From contig NC_134398.1 in assembly GCF_050003625.1 (NCBI RefSeq), forward strand, positions 81,500,003 through 81,564,002: DNA of 64,000 bases, read 5' to 3'. The DNA is from Haematobia irritans. Lineage: Eukaryota > Arthropoda > Insecta > Diptera > Muscidae. The translations under genes were made by a program, and so were the position numbers. Shown in pieces: positions 11,801 through 22,904 of this stretch; within the stretch, counting starts at the first letter, position 1, and each line of letters begins with the position of its first letter. The notes under the pieces were generated by a model. It was not told the origin of the DNA. It did no database searches and saw nothing but the letters and a program-made list of their open reading frames with translations.

Positions 11801-13093
11801 AAGGGTGATACGGTCAAAATTTGGTCAAGGGAAAACGCGTGTAAATCGGTGAAATCGTTTATTTAAAAAATCAAATTAAATTTTTTTTTCAAGTTCAATT
11901 AGTATAAAATTCAGGACAAATATTCAGTTAGGCTTTCACTTTTCCAAATCCGAATTGCCGGGGCTCACGCTTGACACCTGCCATCAGATTTTGTACAACC
12001 ACCTTGTCCACCTTCTTCGCCGCAGAAAGCCAGTTTGCCTTGAACTGCTGCTCGTCCTTAGCAGTTTTTTTGGTCTTCTTTAGGTTCCGTTTGACAATAG
12101 CCCAGTATTTCTCAATTGGGCGGAGCTCTGGCGTGTTGGGAGGGCTCTTGTCCTTGGGAACCACCTGCACGTTGTTGGCGGCGTACCACTCCATGGCCTT
12201 TTTACCGTAATGGCAAGATGCCAAATCCGGCCAAAACAGTACGGAACAACCGTGTTTCTTCAGGAAAGGCAGCAGACGTTTATTCAAACACTCTTTCACG
12301 TAAATTTCTTGGTTGACAGTCCCGGAAGCTACGAAAATGCTGCTTTTCAAGCCACAGGTACAGATGGCTTGCCAAACCAGATATTTCTTTGCGAACTTTG
12401 ACAGTTTTATGTGCTTGAAAATATCTGCTACCTTTCCCCTTCCTTTTGCCGTATAAAACTCCTGTCCCGGAAGCTGCTTGTAGTCGGCTTTGACGTAGGT
12501 TTCGTCGTCCATTACCACTCAGTCAAACTTCGTCAGCATCGTCGTGTACAGCCTCCGGGATCGCGCTTTGGCCGTCGTATTTTGTTTATCATCGCGATTT
12601 GGAGTCACTACCTTCTTGTAAGTCGATAGTCCGGTTCGTTTTTTGGCTCGATGCACGGTTGTAGACGATACACCCAGCTTATTTGCAGCATCTCGGGGAG
12701 AGAGGTTAGGGTTTCGCTTGAAACTACCGACAACTCTCTTTGTCGTCTCAGCGGCTTCCGGTTTTCGATTTCCCCCCGATCCAGACTTCCTGGCTGTCGA
12801 CAAACGTTCCCCAAACACTTTAATTACATTTGTAACGGTTGATTTGGAAACTTTTAGCGATTTTGCCAGCTTTGCGTGCGAGTAGCTCGGATTTTCGCGA
12901 TGCGCGAGCAAAATTTTGATACGCTGCTCTTGGACGGCATTTTGACAACTGAAGAGTGAATTCCAAAATCAAAATAGGAGCAACATTCGACACACACACA
13001 CATTCAAAATGAGGGGTGTTCAGGTTTTTTAAATGCAAAATTGAAAGAAATACGTCAAGTTTATATTGACCAAATTTTGACCGTATCACCCTT
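11801..13093 (-). mobile_element. Tc1/mariner element, DD37E type
   Basis: The 1293-bp element has perfect 28-bp inverted ends (AAGGGTGATACGGTCAAAAT at 11801; its inverse ends at 13093). TA flanks both sides (11799-11800 and 13094-13095), the expected target duplication. It encodes one transposase frame on the - strand with a single stop codon. Well-preserved TIRs and near-intact coding suggest a fairly recent arrival. Confidence 0.9.
11928..12911 (-). pseudogene. DD37E transposase, broken by one stop
   Basis: This would cut and rejoin DNA at the element's ends. The N-terminal part (12911 down to 12521) carries two helix-turn-helix segments, around SLKVSKSTVTNVIKVFG and ANKLGVSSTTVHRAKK. The catalytic part has D in MDDETY, D in WPDLASCHY and E in RPIEKYW. 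I count 37 residues between the second D and the E, the DD37E class first described from mosquitoes. A TGA at 12519-12521 interrupts the frame just before the first catalytic D, and downstream codons continue in the same frame. Upstream of 12911 the frame stays open (AVQEQRIKILLAHREN), but the nearest ATG, at 12938-12940, is in another frame, so the start is damaged too. Confidence 0.85.
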
Positions 13094-13841
13094 TACCTGT
13101 ATAAAACGTAAAAAACGTAGTAAATGTCAAAAATACTTACAGGATCCTAGTTTTAATATCCTAAGACATGAGAACGTCATAATAAAGTATTTTAGATTTT
13201 TTTATAAAATTAATACTTTAACATTTTTACTCAAAGGGAATTTGCATAATTCGGAATAAATGTAAGCCATAATGGTTCTTAAAAACATATACTTTACAAA
13301 TTCTTAAATTGTCAGAAACTAATTGTTTTATGAAGGTTGACATTTACTTACTATTTTATTATGAAGAAAAGACATTCGTAAATACAAAATTTTGAAAAAA
13401 GTGGTTCATGAGGACCTGACTACGAGGTCAGTCCTACTAAGTTGTCTCAGGACGTGTCCTCTGGAATGAGCCCTAAAGAGTAAATTTACCCCGTCAATGA
13501 CAAACCCATGTTAAAGTGGCCGGTCCCTTCCATACGTGTCGACAAAAACTGGGACTGATCCATGCACACCAGGCACTAGTCCTGTAAATTTTTCTTAAAT
13601 TCTTCTACGTAATTTCTTCTTGTCTGTTTTGAACTTATATAGCGCTAAAGACTTTTTAAGATTTTTTAATTCCAATTTTTTCTTCCAAAATATGAAATTT
13701 TCTTAAACAGCAGAAAAAAATAATTAATTTTCTTCAATTTGAAAAAATTGTAAACTGATTTATATCATGTTGCAAATACTAAAATATTTAACATTTTCTA
13801 ATATATTCGTTTTGTTTGTTATTGTTGGTTTACTCTTCAAT
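13094..13841. other. Unassigned DNA
   Basis: No gene found. At 13410-13434 AGGACCTGAC and GTCAGTCCT form a small hairpin; its meaning is unknown. Confidence 0.4.
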
Positions 13842-14176
13842 CATTATTGTTGTTTTTGATTCCAGCTTAAAAGCCATGCATTGACTAAACAACAAGTTTA
13901 GCTTAACCAACAGAGGAAAAGTATGCTTGTCACATTTATTTGGACAAAGCCCTATAGACTGCAAGATGGTTGGATGTACAGCTGTTTCGGAATTACCACA
14001 TTCCTCATCAGCATCCTCTACTTGCAGCAAAACTATCAACCAATTATCAAAATAAATTCGGGTAATTCACTCAAACAAAAGTGAACTACACTTGATCCTT
14101 TTCCTCTGTTGGTTAAGCTACACTTGTAGTTTAGTCAATGCATGGTTTTAAGCTGAAATCAAAAACAACAATAATT
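13842..14176. repeat. Inverted repeat carrying a hammerhead core (Penelope-like terminal repeat?)
   Basis: The left arm, about 13842-13920 (AACAACAAGTTTAGCTTAACC near its inner part, then AACAGAGGAAAA), and the right arm, about 14100-14176, are imperfect reverse complements. Shared words are TTTAGTCAATGCATGG, CCTCTGTTGGTTAAGCT and ATCAAAAACAACAATA. The loop between them holds a hammerhead ribozyme motif on the - strand. Inverted terminal structures with minimal hammerheads are known from Penelope-like retroelements. I see no reverse transcriptase nearby, so this would be a terminal-repeat remnant. Confidence 0.6.
13972..14016 (-). ncRNA. Hammerhead ribozyme motif, minimal type I
   Basis: Read on the - strand from 14016 to 13972, all core elements occur in order. 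Stem I is GGATG, closed by CATCC at the other end (5 bp). Next comes the core CTGATGA. Stem II is GGAAT/ATTCC with loop GTGGTA. Then come GAAA, the stem III segment ACAGCTGT, an A at the cleavage position (H17), and the closing strand of stem I. The stem III segment is a perfect 8-nt palindrome: alone it gives only a 2-3 bp stem, but two molecules or a tandem pair could form a stable 8-bp stem. That fits the dimeric mode proposed for minimal hammerheads of Penelope-like elements and retrozymes. Activity is untested. Confidence 0.75.
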
Positions 14177-15084
14177 TTCTAATATATATTTCATTCATGG
14201 TGGGTTCAATTTTTTCTGGGTGTGGTTCTGTTTAATCCAAGCATGGTTACACAAAAAAATAAAATATGAATTTGTACATAAATTTTTACATTTTGAAAAA
14301 TTTATGGACTCTTCCATAAAATAGATGTACGTTTTCGTAATATATTTGTGCGTAAATATTTAACTTTTTAATAAAGCACATGGAATCTTTCATAAAATTC
14401 ATGAAGCTTTATATAATATATCCAAAAAATACTGGGTTTCTTTTCGCGTGAGAGAGCCACGACATGGTGTTATTCTCATACGTATATAATACTGTGTTTA
14501 GTTTGTTTAGTTCATTTTGAGACGCGGTCGTTATCGGACGATTATTTGTTGCTGGAAAACATTGATGAAATAAAACAGCATTAACCACGCTTCAATTGCT
14601 CATGTTTATAAGTAAAACAAAATACTATACAATTATGTTCTTTGCTTGCTGGACTTTAATGAGTTATGGTGATTTCGATTGGTAAAAAAATATGTTGCAT
14701 ATTTTACACCTTACCCCCATAAATCGAAAAATTTTGTTCGATTGGAAAATTCAGTGCAGCCCACCCAAAATGTGCACGTTCAATTGACGGGGTGTTACCC
14801 ATCGCAAGAGCAAAAGTGTAACCCATTTTACACCGTAGCTGTAGGTCTACGGTGCAGCTGGTTACACTTTCAATCAGATGTTGAAGACGCTTTTATTCTT
14901 CGACCTAAATAATAGCGTTGTTGCAAATACAAAAGAAAGTGCGTGACGCGTGTATTGTGGTTGCTTTTCAATTCTTCAACACAGCTGATTAATTTACCAA
15001 GAAGAAGCATATCAATTGTTTAGTGCCGCGACAAAAAAATTTGATATTAAATATTTTTAATATTTTTCAAAATGCAAAAAGCAA
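14177..15084. other. Unassigned DNA
   Basis: No gene recognised. A 77-codon frame at 14679-14912 has no identifiable domain. The stretch just before 15085 may be the upstream part of the interrupted ORF described next. Confidence 0.35.
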
Positions 15085-15218
15085 ATGCGTTTATTTGCCA
15101 ACACCATCGTAGATGCGCTATTGGAGAGTAGTTCTTCTGACGACGATGAAGAACTTACAACATCAGTGCTTGGACGAAATGACCAACTGCGAGTTAAAAA
15201 CTTTGTTAAGGGTGTAAT
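15085..15218 (+). pseudogene. 5' part of a small ORF split by a LINE
   Basis: An ATG at 15085 opens a frame with NTIVDALLESSSSDDDEEL, a Ser/Asp/Glu-rich stretch, then RVKNFVKG. It runs into the duplicated target site TAAGGGTGTAAT (15207-15218). If the LINE is ignored, the frame continues at 20095 with NLYSEVEVRS and stops at 20128-20130. The pattern (acidic Ser stretch, then an LYSE-like block) recalls the N-terminus of Harbinger-type transposase proteins, but that is a weak resemblance and I cannot test it. GTAAGA at about 20110 could instead be a splice donor. Confidence 0.4.
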
Positions 15219-15242
15219 CGGGTATCGACTGGAGTTATAAAT

Positions 15243-16394
15243 TTGGGCAATGACCAAGAGTTAGGCCCAATTAGTCGACCTGTAGACGGGTCGACAGGTG
15301 GCGACAATTTGACAAGTCGGACCTTTTCCAAGGTAACGGCATCAAAAGGAGGTAATCCCTCACGAAAGAGATTCAAAGGACGCAGAAATGCTTTGTTTAT
15401 CCTAAAGAAATTAGGATCAGTCGACCCAAGCACGTTGTCGGCTAAACAAAGCGATTCCTTAAAATGGGCTCAAGGAATTCTTGAGGTTGGAAAAAGGGAA
15501 CGATCACCGGATGAGCTGCCATCCTCCAAAAGGGATCAACGATCGTTTGCCTCAGTTGCTAAAGACAGCCTTGTGATGGCTATCATAAATAAAGGAGCAT
15601 TGGACGGTATGGTTCCAAAGCAAAAATGGGGGGAAATTGAGAATGCTTTGTCTGGCGTCTACTCACAGGTGCTGGAAAAGTTTCCCGGCCCAGATCCTCG
15701 ACACCAAGAGGCTGGTTGGTATCAAGGACGATTTAAGCTAGTCGCATTTGAGGACCAGAGGTCTATAGAATGTTTTAAAGCTGCTCTGATACTAATTGGT
15801 GAAGTTTGGGAAGGAGCTGCTCTAGAGTTAGTCGAGAAGAAAGACATACCGGCTAGACCAAGAGCACATGCGTGGATACCTGCAAACCCTCCTGACCCTG
15901 AATCTATTTTAAATAGACTGAAACAATGCAATCCAGATCTTCCAATAGCTGATTGGTAGGTTGGCCGTTTGGATGAAGTGGATGGACCAAGACGGCATCC
16001 AATGTTTATATTGAACACTCAGTCTTTGCAACATCTAGCAAAGTCCCAGGGTCGTGTATGTTATGGCTTCCATTATATCAAAATAAAGTTATATAAAAAA
16101 GATCAGCTAAAGGATTCAGAAATGGACAAGCCTCTGTCTGAATCAGAAGTAAGCGGATCCTCTTGCGAAGTCGAGGGGGATACCAAGACATTTGAAGACA
16201 TGGATAGATACCGTATGCGTGAGGAGGCTTCTACTGCCTCAGAACTCACCAAAGTTGAACCTATGGTTATTGCGAGAGTCACCGAGATCTCTGAAGAGGA
16301 CATTCTTGATGACTCGATTGAAGCGGCTGATGTGACGGTTGTTGAAAATCTCGATGGTCCTACGGATCCTCCAGATAAATCTTCATCATTGTAA
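15243..16394 (+). pseudogene. LINE ORF1, DUF4780-like protein
   Basis: About 383 codons with one TAG at 15957-15959, probably a changed Trp codon after LPIADW; the same frame continues with VGRLDEVDGPRRHPMFILN. The N-terminal part is basic (SRKRFKGRRN). The middle and C-terminal part (about residues 110-270: SLVMAIINKG, WYQGRFKLVAF, RAHAWIP, GFHYIKIKLY) resembles the DUF4780 domain that accompanies many insect non-LTR elements. ORF1 proteins of this kind bind the element RNA. The tail is acidic. The frame is open from the first base of the element without an ATG, so the true start is missing or non-AUG. Confidence 0.75.
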
Positions 16395-19300
16395 GGCTGC
16401 ATGTGCTGCCTTAAAAGTTCTCCTGATGAAAGGGCACATAGACATAGTTCTTATTCAAGAACCATATGTTTATAGAAACAAAATATGGGAATTAAGTACT
16501 CCGGGGTTCAAACTATTGCAGTATACTGATAATGATGTAATTCGAGCCTGTATAATTGCTAAAAACGAGCTTAACTTGTTTCTGCTTCCTTCAATGTGCA
16601 ATGCAGACACTGTCGTTGCCAATTTAGAAATAGCCAAATGCAAATATTGGGTATCTTCGGTCTATATGGGACATGACAGGGAGATGCCTCCATGTGCCGT
16701 TAAGACCTTAGTTGAGGAGTCACTGAAAACAAAGACGAAACTCATTATGGGATGCGATGCGAATGCGCATCATAGTCTATGGGGACGTAGTGATACTAAT
16801 GCAAGGGGAGAGTCGCTAATAGAGTTTATTTTGCGTACTAATCTGGTAGTTTGCAACAAGGGAGATGCCCCAACCTTTGTCACTAAAAACAGGCAATAGG
16901 TTTTGGACATCACCTTGGCCTCACAAGAACTGAATGAAATGGCTGAGTGGCATGTTTTAAGTGAACACAGCTTCTCAGATCATCGCTACATCAGTTTCAA
17001 ATTTGATGTTCATACCACCAAGACCATATTTCCGCCAAATGTTAGGAAAGCTGACTGGAATAGGTATAGGGAATCGTTCAATATGATGATACCGGAAATA
17101 CCAGAGACAAATATGAGCACTGTGCAAGATATCGAACACGCAGTGGAGCGGATTACTAAGGCCTTCAACATCTCACTGAAAGCTGCATGCCCTAGAGGAA
17201 AGCCAAGGGGGAAACATCGACCACCATGGTGGTCTACGGAATTAATTAATATGAGGAAATCCTGCAGGAAGCTCTTTAACAAGGCAAAGTCCACCAGAGC
17301 CCCTGAGGACTGGGACGCTTACAAGAAGAATCTGAGAGGATACAAGCAAGAACTGACAAATGCTCAGCATAACTCTTGGAATGATTACTGCAGCAGTATT
17401 GAGAATACGTCAGAGGCTTCCAGACTACGGAAGGTTCTAGCATCCACCAACTCCGCTCCAGGTTTCATTAAAACATCGGAGGGCAATTGGACAACGTCCA
17501 GTGAGGAGACGCTGGAGGTACTATTGGACACACATTTTCCTGGAAATCAGATGGTTGAACCATGTACTGGCGGTGCCACAGTTGCTCAGCGGTCGTTTCC
17601 TGTCGAGGAAATTGTATCGGAAACTAGAATAAGATGGGCGCTAAATAGCTTTGGACCATTCAAATCCCCTGGACCTGATGGAATTACTCTTGCGGAGTTA
17701 CAAGCTGTAACTGACAAAATTATCCCCTGGTTGTCGGTGATATATAAAGGATGTATCAACTTATCATATATCCCAGGAAAGTAGAGGGAAACAAAAGTCG
17801 TTTTCATACCTAAAGCGGGAAAAGCCTCTCACTCGAGGGCGAAGGATTTCCGACCAATCAGCTTATCCTCATTCCTACTTAAGACTCTGGAGAGGATGAT
17901 AGATATTTATCTTAGAACTAGCATCGATTCGGGGTTGTTCTCGAAACGACAGCATGCATACTCGAAGGGCAGGTCTACTGAGACCGCACTACATGAACTA
18001 GTCAGCTTTATTGAAAGCTCACTATCTGTCAAAGAATACACAATCGTGGCGTTTCTAGACATCGAAGGGGCGTTCAATAATGTCCATCCGAGCTCGATAT
18101 TAAATGGACTGACAACTCTGAATGTTGATCCATGTATACTCAGGCTGTTAGACGAACTGCTAATGAGGAGACGTATTTCAGCCACACTAGGACAAGCAAA
18201 CATACAAAGCTATGTGAACAGAGGCACTCCCCAAGGAGGAGTTCTATCACCTCTTCTTTGGAATGTTGCTATAAATAGCCTTCTGGTTACTCTAGAAAAA
18301 GAAAGGATAAAAGTGGTGGCATACGCAGATGATGTAGCTCTGGCAGTCAGGGGAAAATTCCCATCCACAATCAGAGATATTATTCAGAGGGCCCTCCGGA
18401 TGACTGAGAAATGGGCGAAAAACAATGGCATTGGGGTAAATCCTGCAAAGACAGAATTAGTCATGTACTGCAAAGATCGCAAAACTCCCATGGTTAGGCC
18501 TATTTCCATAAGGGGTATTGAAATTCCCTTTGGTGATTGTGCAAAATACCTTGGCGTTATTTTGGACAGGAAGCTGAACTTTAAGCTTAATATTGAAGAA
18601 AGGGCGAGGAAGGCAACTGTAGCTTTGTACTCGTGCAAAAAGGCAATAGGAAAAAAGTGGGGACTAAAACCAAAAATTGTGCATTGGCTATACACGGCAG
18701 TGGTTAGACCTATAATGCTATATGGTGTTGTAGTCTGGTGGCCGGCACTTCAGAAACCGACTGGTTTAGATAAAGTTCAGCGTATGGCGTGTTGGTGTAT
18801 TTCAGGCGCATTCAGCAAGACAGGAACAAATTCCCTTAATGTCATGCTGCATCTATTGCCTTTAGACATTTTGGCCAAACAGTCAGCTGCAACAACGGCT
18901 GTGCGGTTGCGCGAACTATCGCTGTGGTCGGAAAATGGTTACGGTCACAGTTCTGTCCTCAAAATAATGTCAGATGTGCCTAACGTAGTGGATTACACTT
19001 TGGCGAGTCCACTTTTCGACAAAAGGTTTGAGACTCTAATCCCCAACAGTGAGGCGTGGTGCACACAGACCCGGGGAATAAAGAATATATAGATTTCTAC
19101 ACTGATGGCTCCAAATTGGATGGACAAGTGGGTTTCGGAGTATATTCTAATGATCTGGAACTTCAAATAGCGAAAAGATTACCTAATCACTGTAGTGTTT
19201 TTCAGGCTGAAATATTAGCAATAAGAGAGGTGGCGAATTGGCTGAGAAGTAATGTTCCAAAAAATGTGGGCATTAATATATACTCAGACAGTCAACCTGC

Positions 19301-19940
19301 AATAAAATCCTTGGACTCTGTGTTCCTCAACTCGAAAACGGCCATCGATTGCCGCAAATCTCTCAATGAGATGGCTGAGCAGTACAATATTCACCTAATA
19401 TGGGTGCCTGGCCATAGGAACATACCGGGGAACTGCGAAGCGGATGAGTTGGCAAGGCTAGGGACTACCTTACATATTCCAGGGGAACTGGAATTTGTTG
19501 GTATGCCGCTAGCTACCTGGAAGCTCATGCTGCGTGAGAAGGCTGTTATGATGGCAAATGTTCGATGGGAGAATTGCAAGGGTTGTAACGACACCAAGCA
19601 AATATGGCCCCATTTCAACTTAAACCGCACACTAGATATGCTAATGTTCTCGAGACGTCAGATATCACTCCTGATATCTGCTATAACGGGTCGCTGCCTG
19701 ATAGGAGATTTTGCAAAAACTATTGGCGCGAAGTATAATGACTATTGTATGAGCTGTCATGATGCGGAGGAAAAAGAATCAATTAAACACCTCTTGTGTG
19801 AGTGTCCTGCATTTTGTGTAAAGCGCAAGCAACTTTTAGGAGCATATAGCTTCAGATTACTGGCGGATCTGGAAAACGTTAACTTAAGCAGTCTGCTAAT
19901 ATTTTTGGAACAATCTGGTTGGTTCAACAAAGAAAAATAA
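16339..19940 (+). pseudogene. LINE ORF2: endonuclease, reverse transcriptase, RNase H
   Basis: It overlaps ORF1 in another frame. The APE endonuclease motifs are QINLHH, IQEPYV, GCDANAHHSLWG and FSDHRYI (16339-17000). RT motifs follow: SPGPDGI, FRPISLS, FLDIEGAFNNV, GTPQGGVLSPLLWN and the catalytic YADD (17640-18340). RNase H comes next: FYTDGS, FQAEILAI, YSDSQPA and the WVPGHRNIPGNCEADELA block (19095-19460). A Cys/His motif (CMSCH...HLLCEC) lies near the end. Defects are TAG at 16897-16899, TAG at 17782-17784, and a shift between RT and RNase H frames near 19060-19085. Every catalytic residue I can recognise survives, so the copy died recently. Confidence 0.92.
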
Positions 19941-20094
19941 TCAAGAAGGTTCAGCGGTTAAAACCAGAAGTGCCTATATGTAATAGTTACTTTTAGTTAA
20001 TGTGGTATCACAATGGACTGAATAGTCTAAGTGAGCCTGAATCTTAATCGGGCTGCCACTTTAACCTAACCTTAACCTAACCTAAGGGTGTAAT

Positions 20095-20130
20095 TAATTT
20101 GTACTCTGAAGTAGAAGTAAGATCATTAAA
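20095..20130 (+). pseudogene. 3' part of the ORF split by the LINE
   Basis: This continues the frame that begins at 15085: NLYSEVEVRS, then a stop (TAA 20128-20130). It is meaningful only together with the 5' part; see that entry. Confidence 0.35.
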
Positions 20131-20597
20131 AATATATTAAATCAAAAGTTTTAACAATTTCCCTTAGTTCAAGAAATATTTGCGTGTTATTCGAGATTCC
20201 AATAATAGTTGTTAATAATAATCGAAATATTTCCGCCAAATTTCTTTTGTTTGATTTTATATCAGTGTTGCACCTTTTTTGTTCGTTTTCACATGCAAAC
20301 GGTGTTGTCATTGTAAGGGGTTTCGGCGACACTGTGGTAACACCATAAAATGTTCCATTTGTATGCAACACTTTTTTTCCCAAACGAAATCACCATTAGT
20401 TTAATATACGGGTTCATAAATTTTTATGTATGCAAAGAATTACAGTAAACAAAATCCAAAATAAAAAGAAAAAGTTACATTAAACGTATGACGTTTTTAG
20501 TATATATTATGTAAAAATACACATTTTCAGTGTCGAAAAATATGTATGATCATTTATAATATAAAAAATTTCACCAACATTATTTATGCACCCTTAC
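20131..20597. other. Unassigned DNA
   Basis: No gene or repeat recognised. Confidence 0.4.
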
Positions 20598-21541
20598 AAA
20601 AAATCGCTTCTGTAACATATACTCCCAAACATATTTTGCTTCAAGCATATACATTTTTGGGTATTGCCCAAACATTTATATGTTTGATCTCTTCCAATAT
20701 ATAATATGTTTGAAAGCATATTGGTCTAAACAATATATGTTTGGGTAGTCTAAGTTCCAAACATTTTGTATTTTTGCATCTAAATTCAATAATGTTGTCT
20801 TCCAAAAAACAATATGTTATTATGTGAACATAACATAAAAATATTATATGCTTAAAAAAAATTCTCCCCAACAATATTGTGCTCAAAATTTTATTTATTT
20901 ATTTATATATTTACAATCATAATGAATTATGAAAATAAACAGGTAATATAGGTGCTAACAACATAGGTTTTCGACCTGAATGCTCAAAATTTTGTTTCTG
21001 CCCAATTGTATATTCCCCCACATCTTTCTCACTTCCACGAGATTTTTTAGTTCTTAGCACCTTTTTCTGTATTACAAACATTGTAGAAGAAATTATTCAA
21101 TTGTATGATTTTTTTATTTTAATTTTACCTTTTGCCGGACGGGGATTCGAACAGCGGACCACACAGTTTGTAAGGATCAAAGAAGTAGCTGATCAATTGC
21201 CCAAGGGAAAATAAAATGTTAATTTTGTAATAACAAGCAACAACCACCAACATAATTCAATATCGCTCCCTGTTAAATAGCGCTCCAAGCTACTAAACAC
21301 ATATATGTTTATAGGCTATTTCCAAATTAATATATGTTTGCATCCAAGCTATTATATTTACAAACATTTTATGTCCCAAACATAATATGTTCTAACATAT
21401 TAACATATATGTCCCAAACATGTTATGCTAGTTTATGAACATTATATTGTTGCACTCAAAAATATCGTGTTTAAAAATTTGTGTTCCAAACATATAATGT
21501 TTATAGCCAAACATATGAAAAACAGTCTTTTTCATCCGTGT
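20598..21541 (-). mobile_element. Snapback repeat with tRNA-like core, copy 1
   Basis: 944 bp, nearly identical in inverse orientation to 62766-63736. The left part is rich in CCCAAACATAT words, the right part in their inverses, so the element folds back. One end carries an ATGAAAAA/TTTTTCAT hairpin. In the middle (about 21131-21200, - strand) is a tRNA-like segment ending GTTCGAATCCCCGTCCGGC, a good B box with acceptor-like sequence. The ends are AAAAAATCGCTTCTGT and its counterpart CATCCGTGT. No transposase is encoded. The 81-codon - strand frame at 20641-20886 recurs in copy 2 only because the DNA is so similar. Confidence 0.8.
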
Positions 21542-21784
21542 GCAATCGGTGCCATTCAAAACCTGTATTTTTTGTTTATGATTTTTTTTATACAATTTAT
21601 GAATTCCATCAATGGAAACTTTTTGTGAACACTATTCTTAAAATAAAGGAATTATGTTTTTTTGTGTGTATATTATTTTCTGGTTTCTGTTCTGGCGATG
21701 TTCGAATGTTTTGCTTGAAAATTTATTTTGAAAGTTCTATGAGTGTTCTAAAACATTTTGAATTATGAACAATTAAGTACTACA

Positions 21785-22100
21785 CTGAAAAAACGGTGAA
21801 CCCACCAGAAAGAAAACTTTTGAATATTTGTAGAAAAACTTGGAGTTCAAAATGCAAGAATGTCTTTAGTGACATACGAAGTTCATGATGGATTTAAAGA
21901 AATACTGAACTATTGTGTGGAAGACACGAATTTAGCTAATCTTTATGCTTCATTTGTGTATAATTTTTTCCTCGGTTTTAGTTAATTTAACTAAGGTTCA
22001 CAAATAATTATTAGAGTAAAGGAAACTTTCTCCAAACATAATAATTCCATGAACTAAAATAAAGTTAAATTGGCTTTAGTGAAATAGAGAGTTCACTTGT
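21785..22100. repeat. Dispersed repeat, inverse of 28455-28620
   Basis: It begins CACTGAAAAAACGG. The stretch about 21835-21965 (AATGTCTTTAGTGACATACG, AGAAATACTGAACTATT, CGAATTTAGCTAATCTTTAT) recurs in reverse complement at 28455-28620. This is probably another CACTGAA-ended MITE family. Confidence 0.6.
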
Positions 22101-22904
22101 GCAGACCTATACTTTGGACAATAAAATTTCAATACACCTTACCATTTATTTTACTCTTCGAAGATCATCGTCCGATTGGAAGAATTTTATATTCCATTAT
22201 TTACGTTAGAATAAAAATATCTAAGTTGCTTTCTATAATACCAGCATATAAAAAAAATCTAAATATAAAATGGCCATTTGTAGTCGTTGTTAAGCTGTAA
22301 TAATTATTAAATGTTAATTGGTTACATTGATTACACATCAAGTTTTATTGCTGATAATGCAAGTCACTATTCGAAACAAAGTAATATAAACGATATATAT
22401 TATCATCGTACACTGTCCAAAAAATCTATGGAAGACTAACTATATACTAAAAAGTTTGAGATTTTATGGGAAGCCAAAGTGTGGGTCAAAAAATTTGTAT
22501 CGATGTAATAAAAATGATAATATTAAGGATATTTCTGTTTAAACCCAATCAAATAAACACACACATTTTAAGTCGGTTTCTTCTGTTCGTCATATATAAA
22601 ATTGTTTGTGTAAGAAGCAATTCCTTCAAGATTGATACTACTCGATACAATGAATTTTCGAAGAATGAATAATATCTGTGGATTTATAACAAACCCCATA
22701 AGTCTAAAAACTCAATTTTGCAGGAGAGCGAAAATACACCTATAAGGGGCCACAAAAACTTCTGTAGAAAAGATCTGGAAAATGGTTAATATTTATGTGA
22801 TAGACCTTTCCGATAGCTTATTTTTAGACTTTGCCAAAATCTCCTAGCACCCTCCATTCCATGTTGTTTTGTCATAGGATATTTTATTTAAAAAAAATAA
22901 CATA

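Larger units (their letters stand above)
15219..20082 (+). mobile_element. LINE with endonuclease, RT and RNase H
   Basis: The 4864-bp non-LTR retrotransposon is flanked by a 12-bp target duplication, TAAGGGTGTAAT at 15207-15218 and 20083-20094. It has two overlapping ORFs. The 3' end is a run of TAACCTAACC units rather than poly(A). APE endonuclease plus RT plus RNase H places it in the I/R1/LOA assemblage; I lean to LOA-like but cannot align it. ORF1 lacks an in-frame ATG near its 5' end, so the copy is probably slightly 5'-truncated. Total damage is three stop codons and one frameshift. Its last 41 bases before the final block are identical to the tail of the SINE at 44429-44756. Confidence 0.92.

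Noticed and set aside
13410..13434. Small AGGACCTGAC/GTCAGTCCT hairpin as a terminator or regulatory RNA
   Set aside because: Short, isolated and without context; hairpins of this size arise by chance.
20641..20886. Frame conserved between 20641-20886 (- strand) and 63484-63693 (+ strand)
   Set aside because: The conservation is that of a recent DNA repeat; the frame consists of repeat words and lacks a domain.
21131..21200. tRNA gene on the - strand
   Set aside because: There is a good B box and acceptor-like end, but no full cloverleaf or credible anticodon arm; it belongs to a repeated element.
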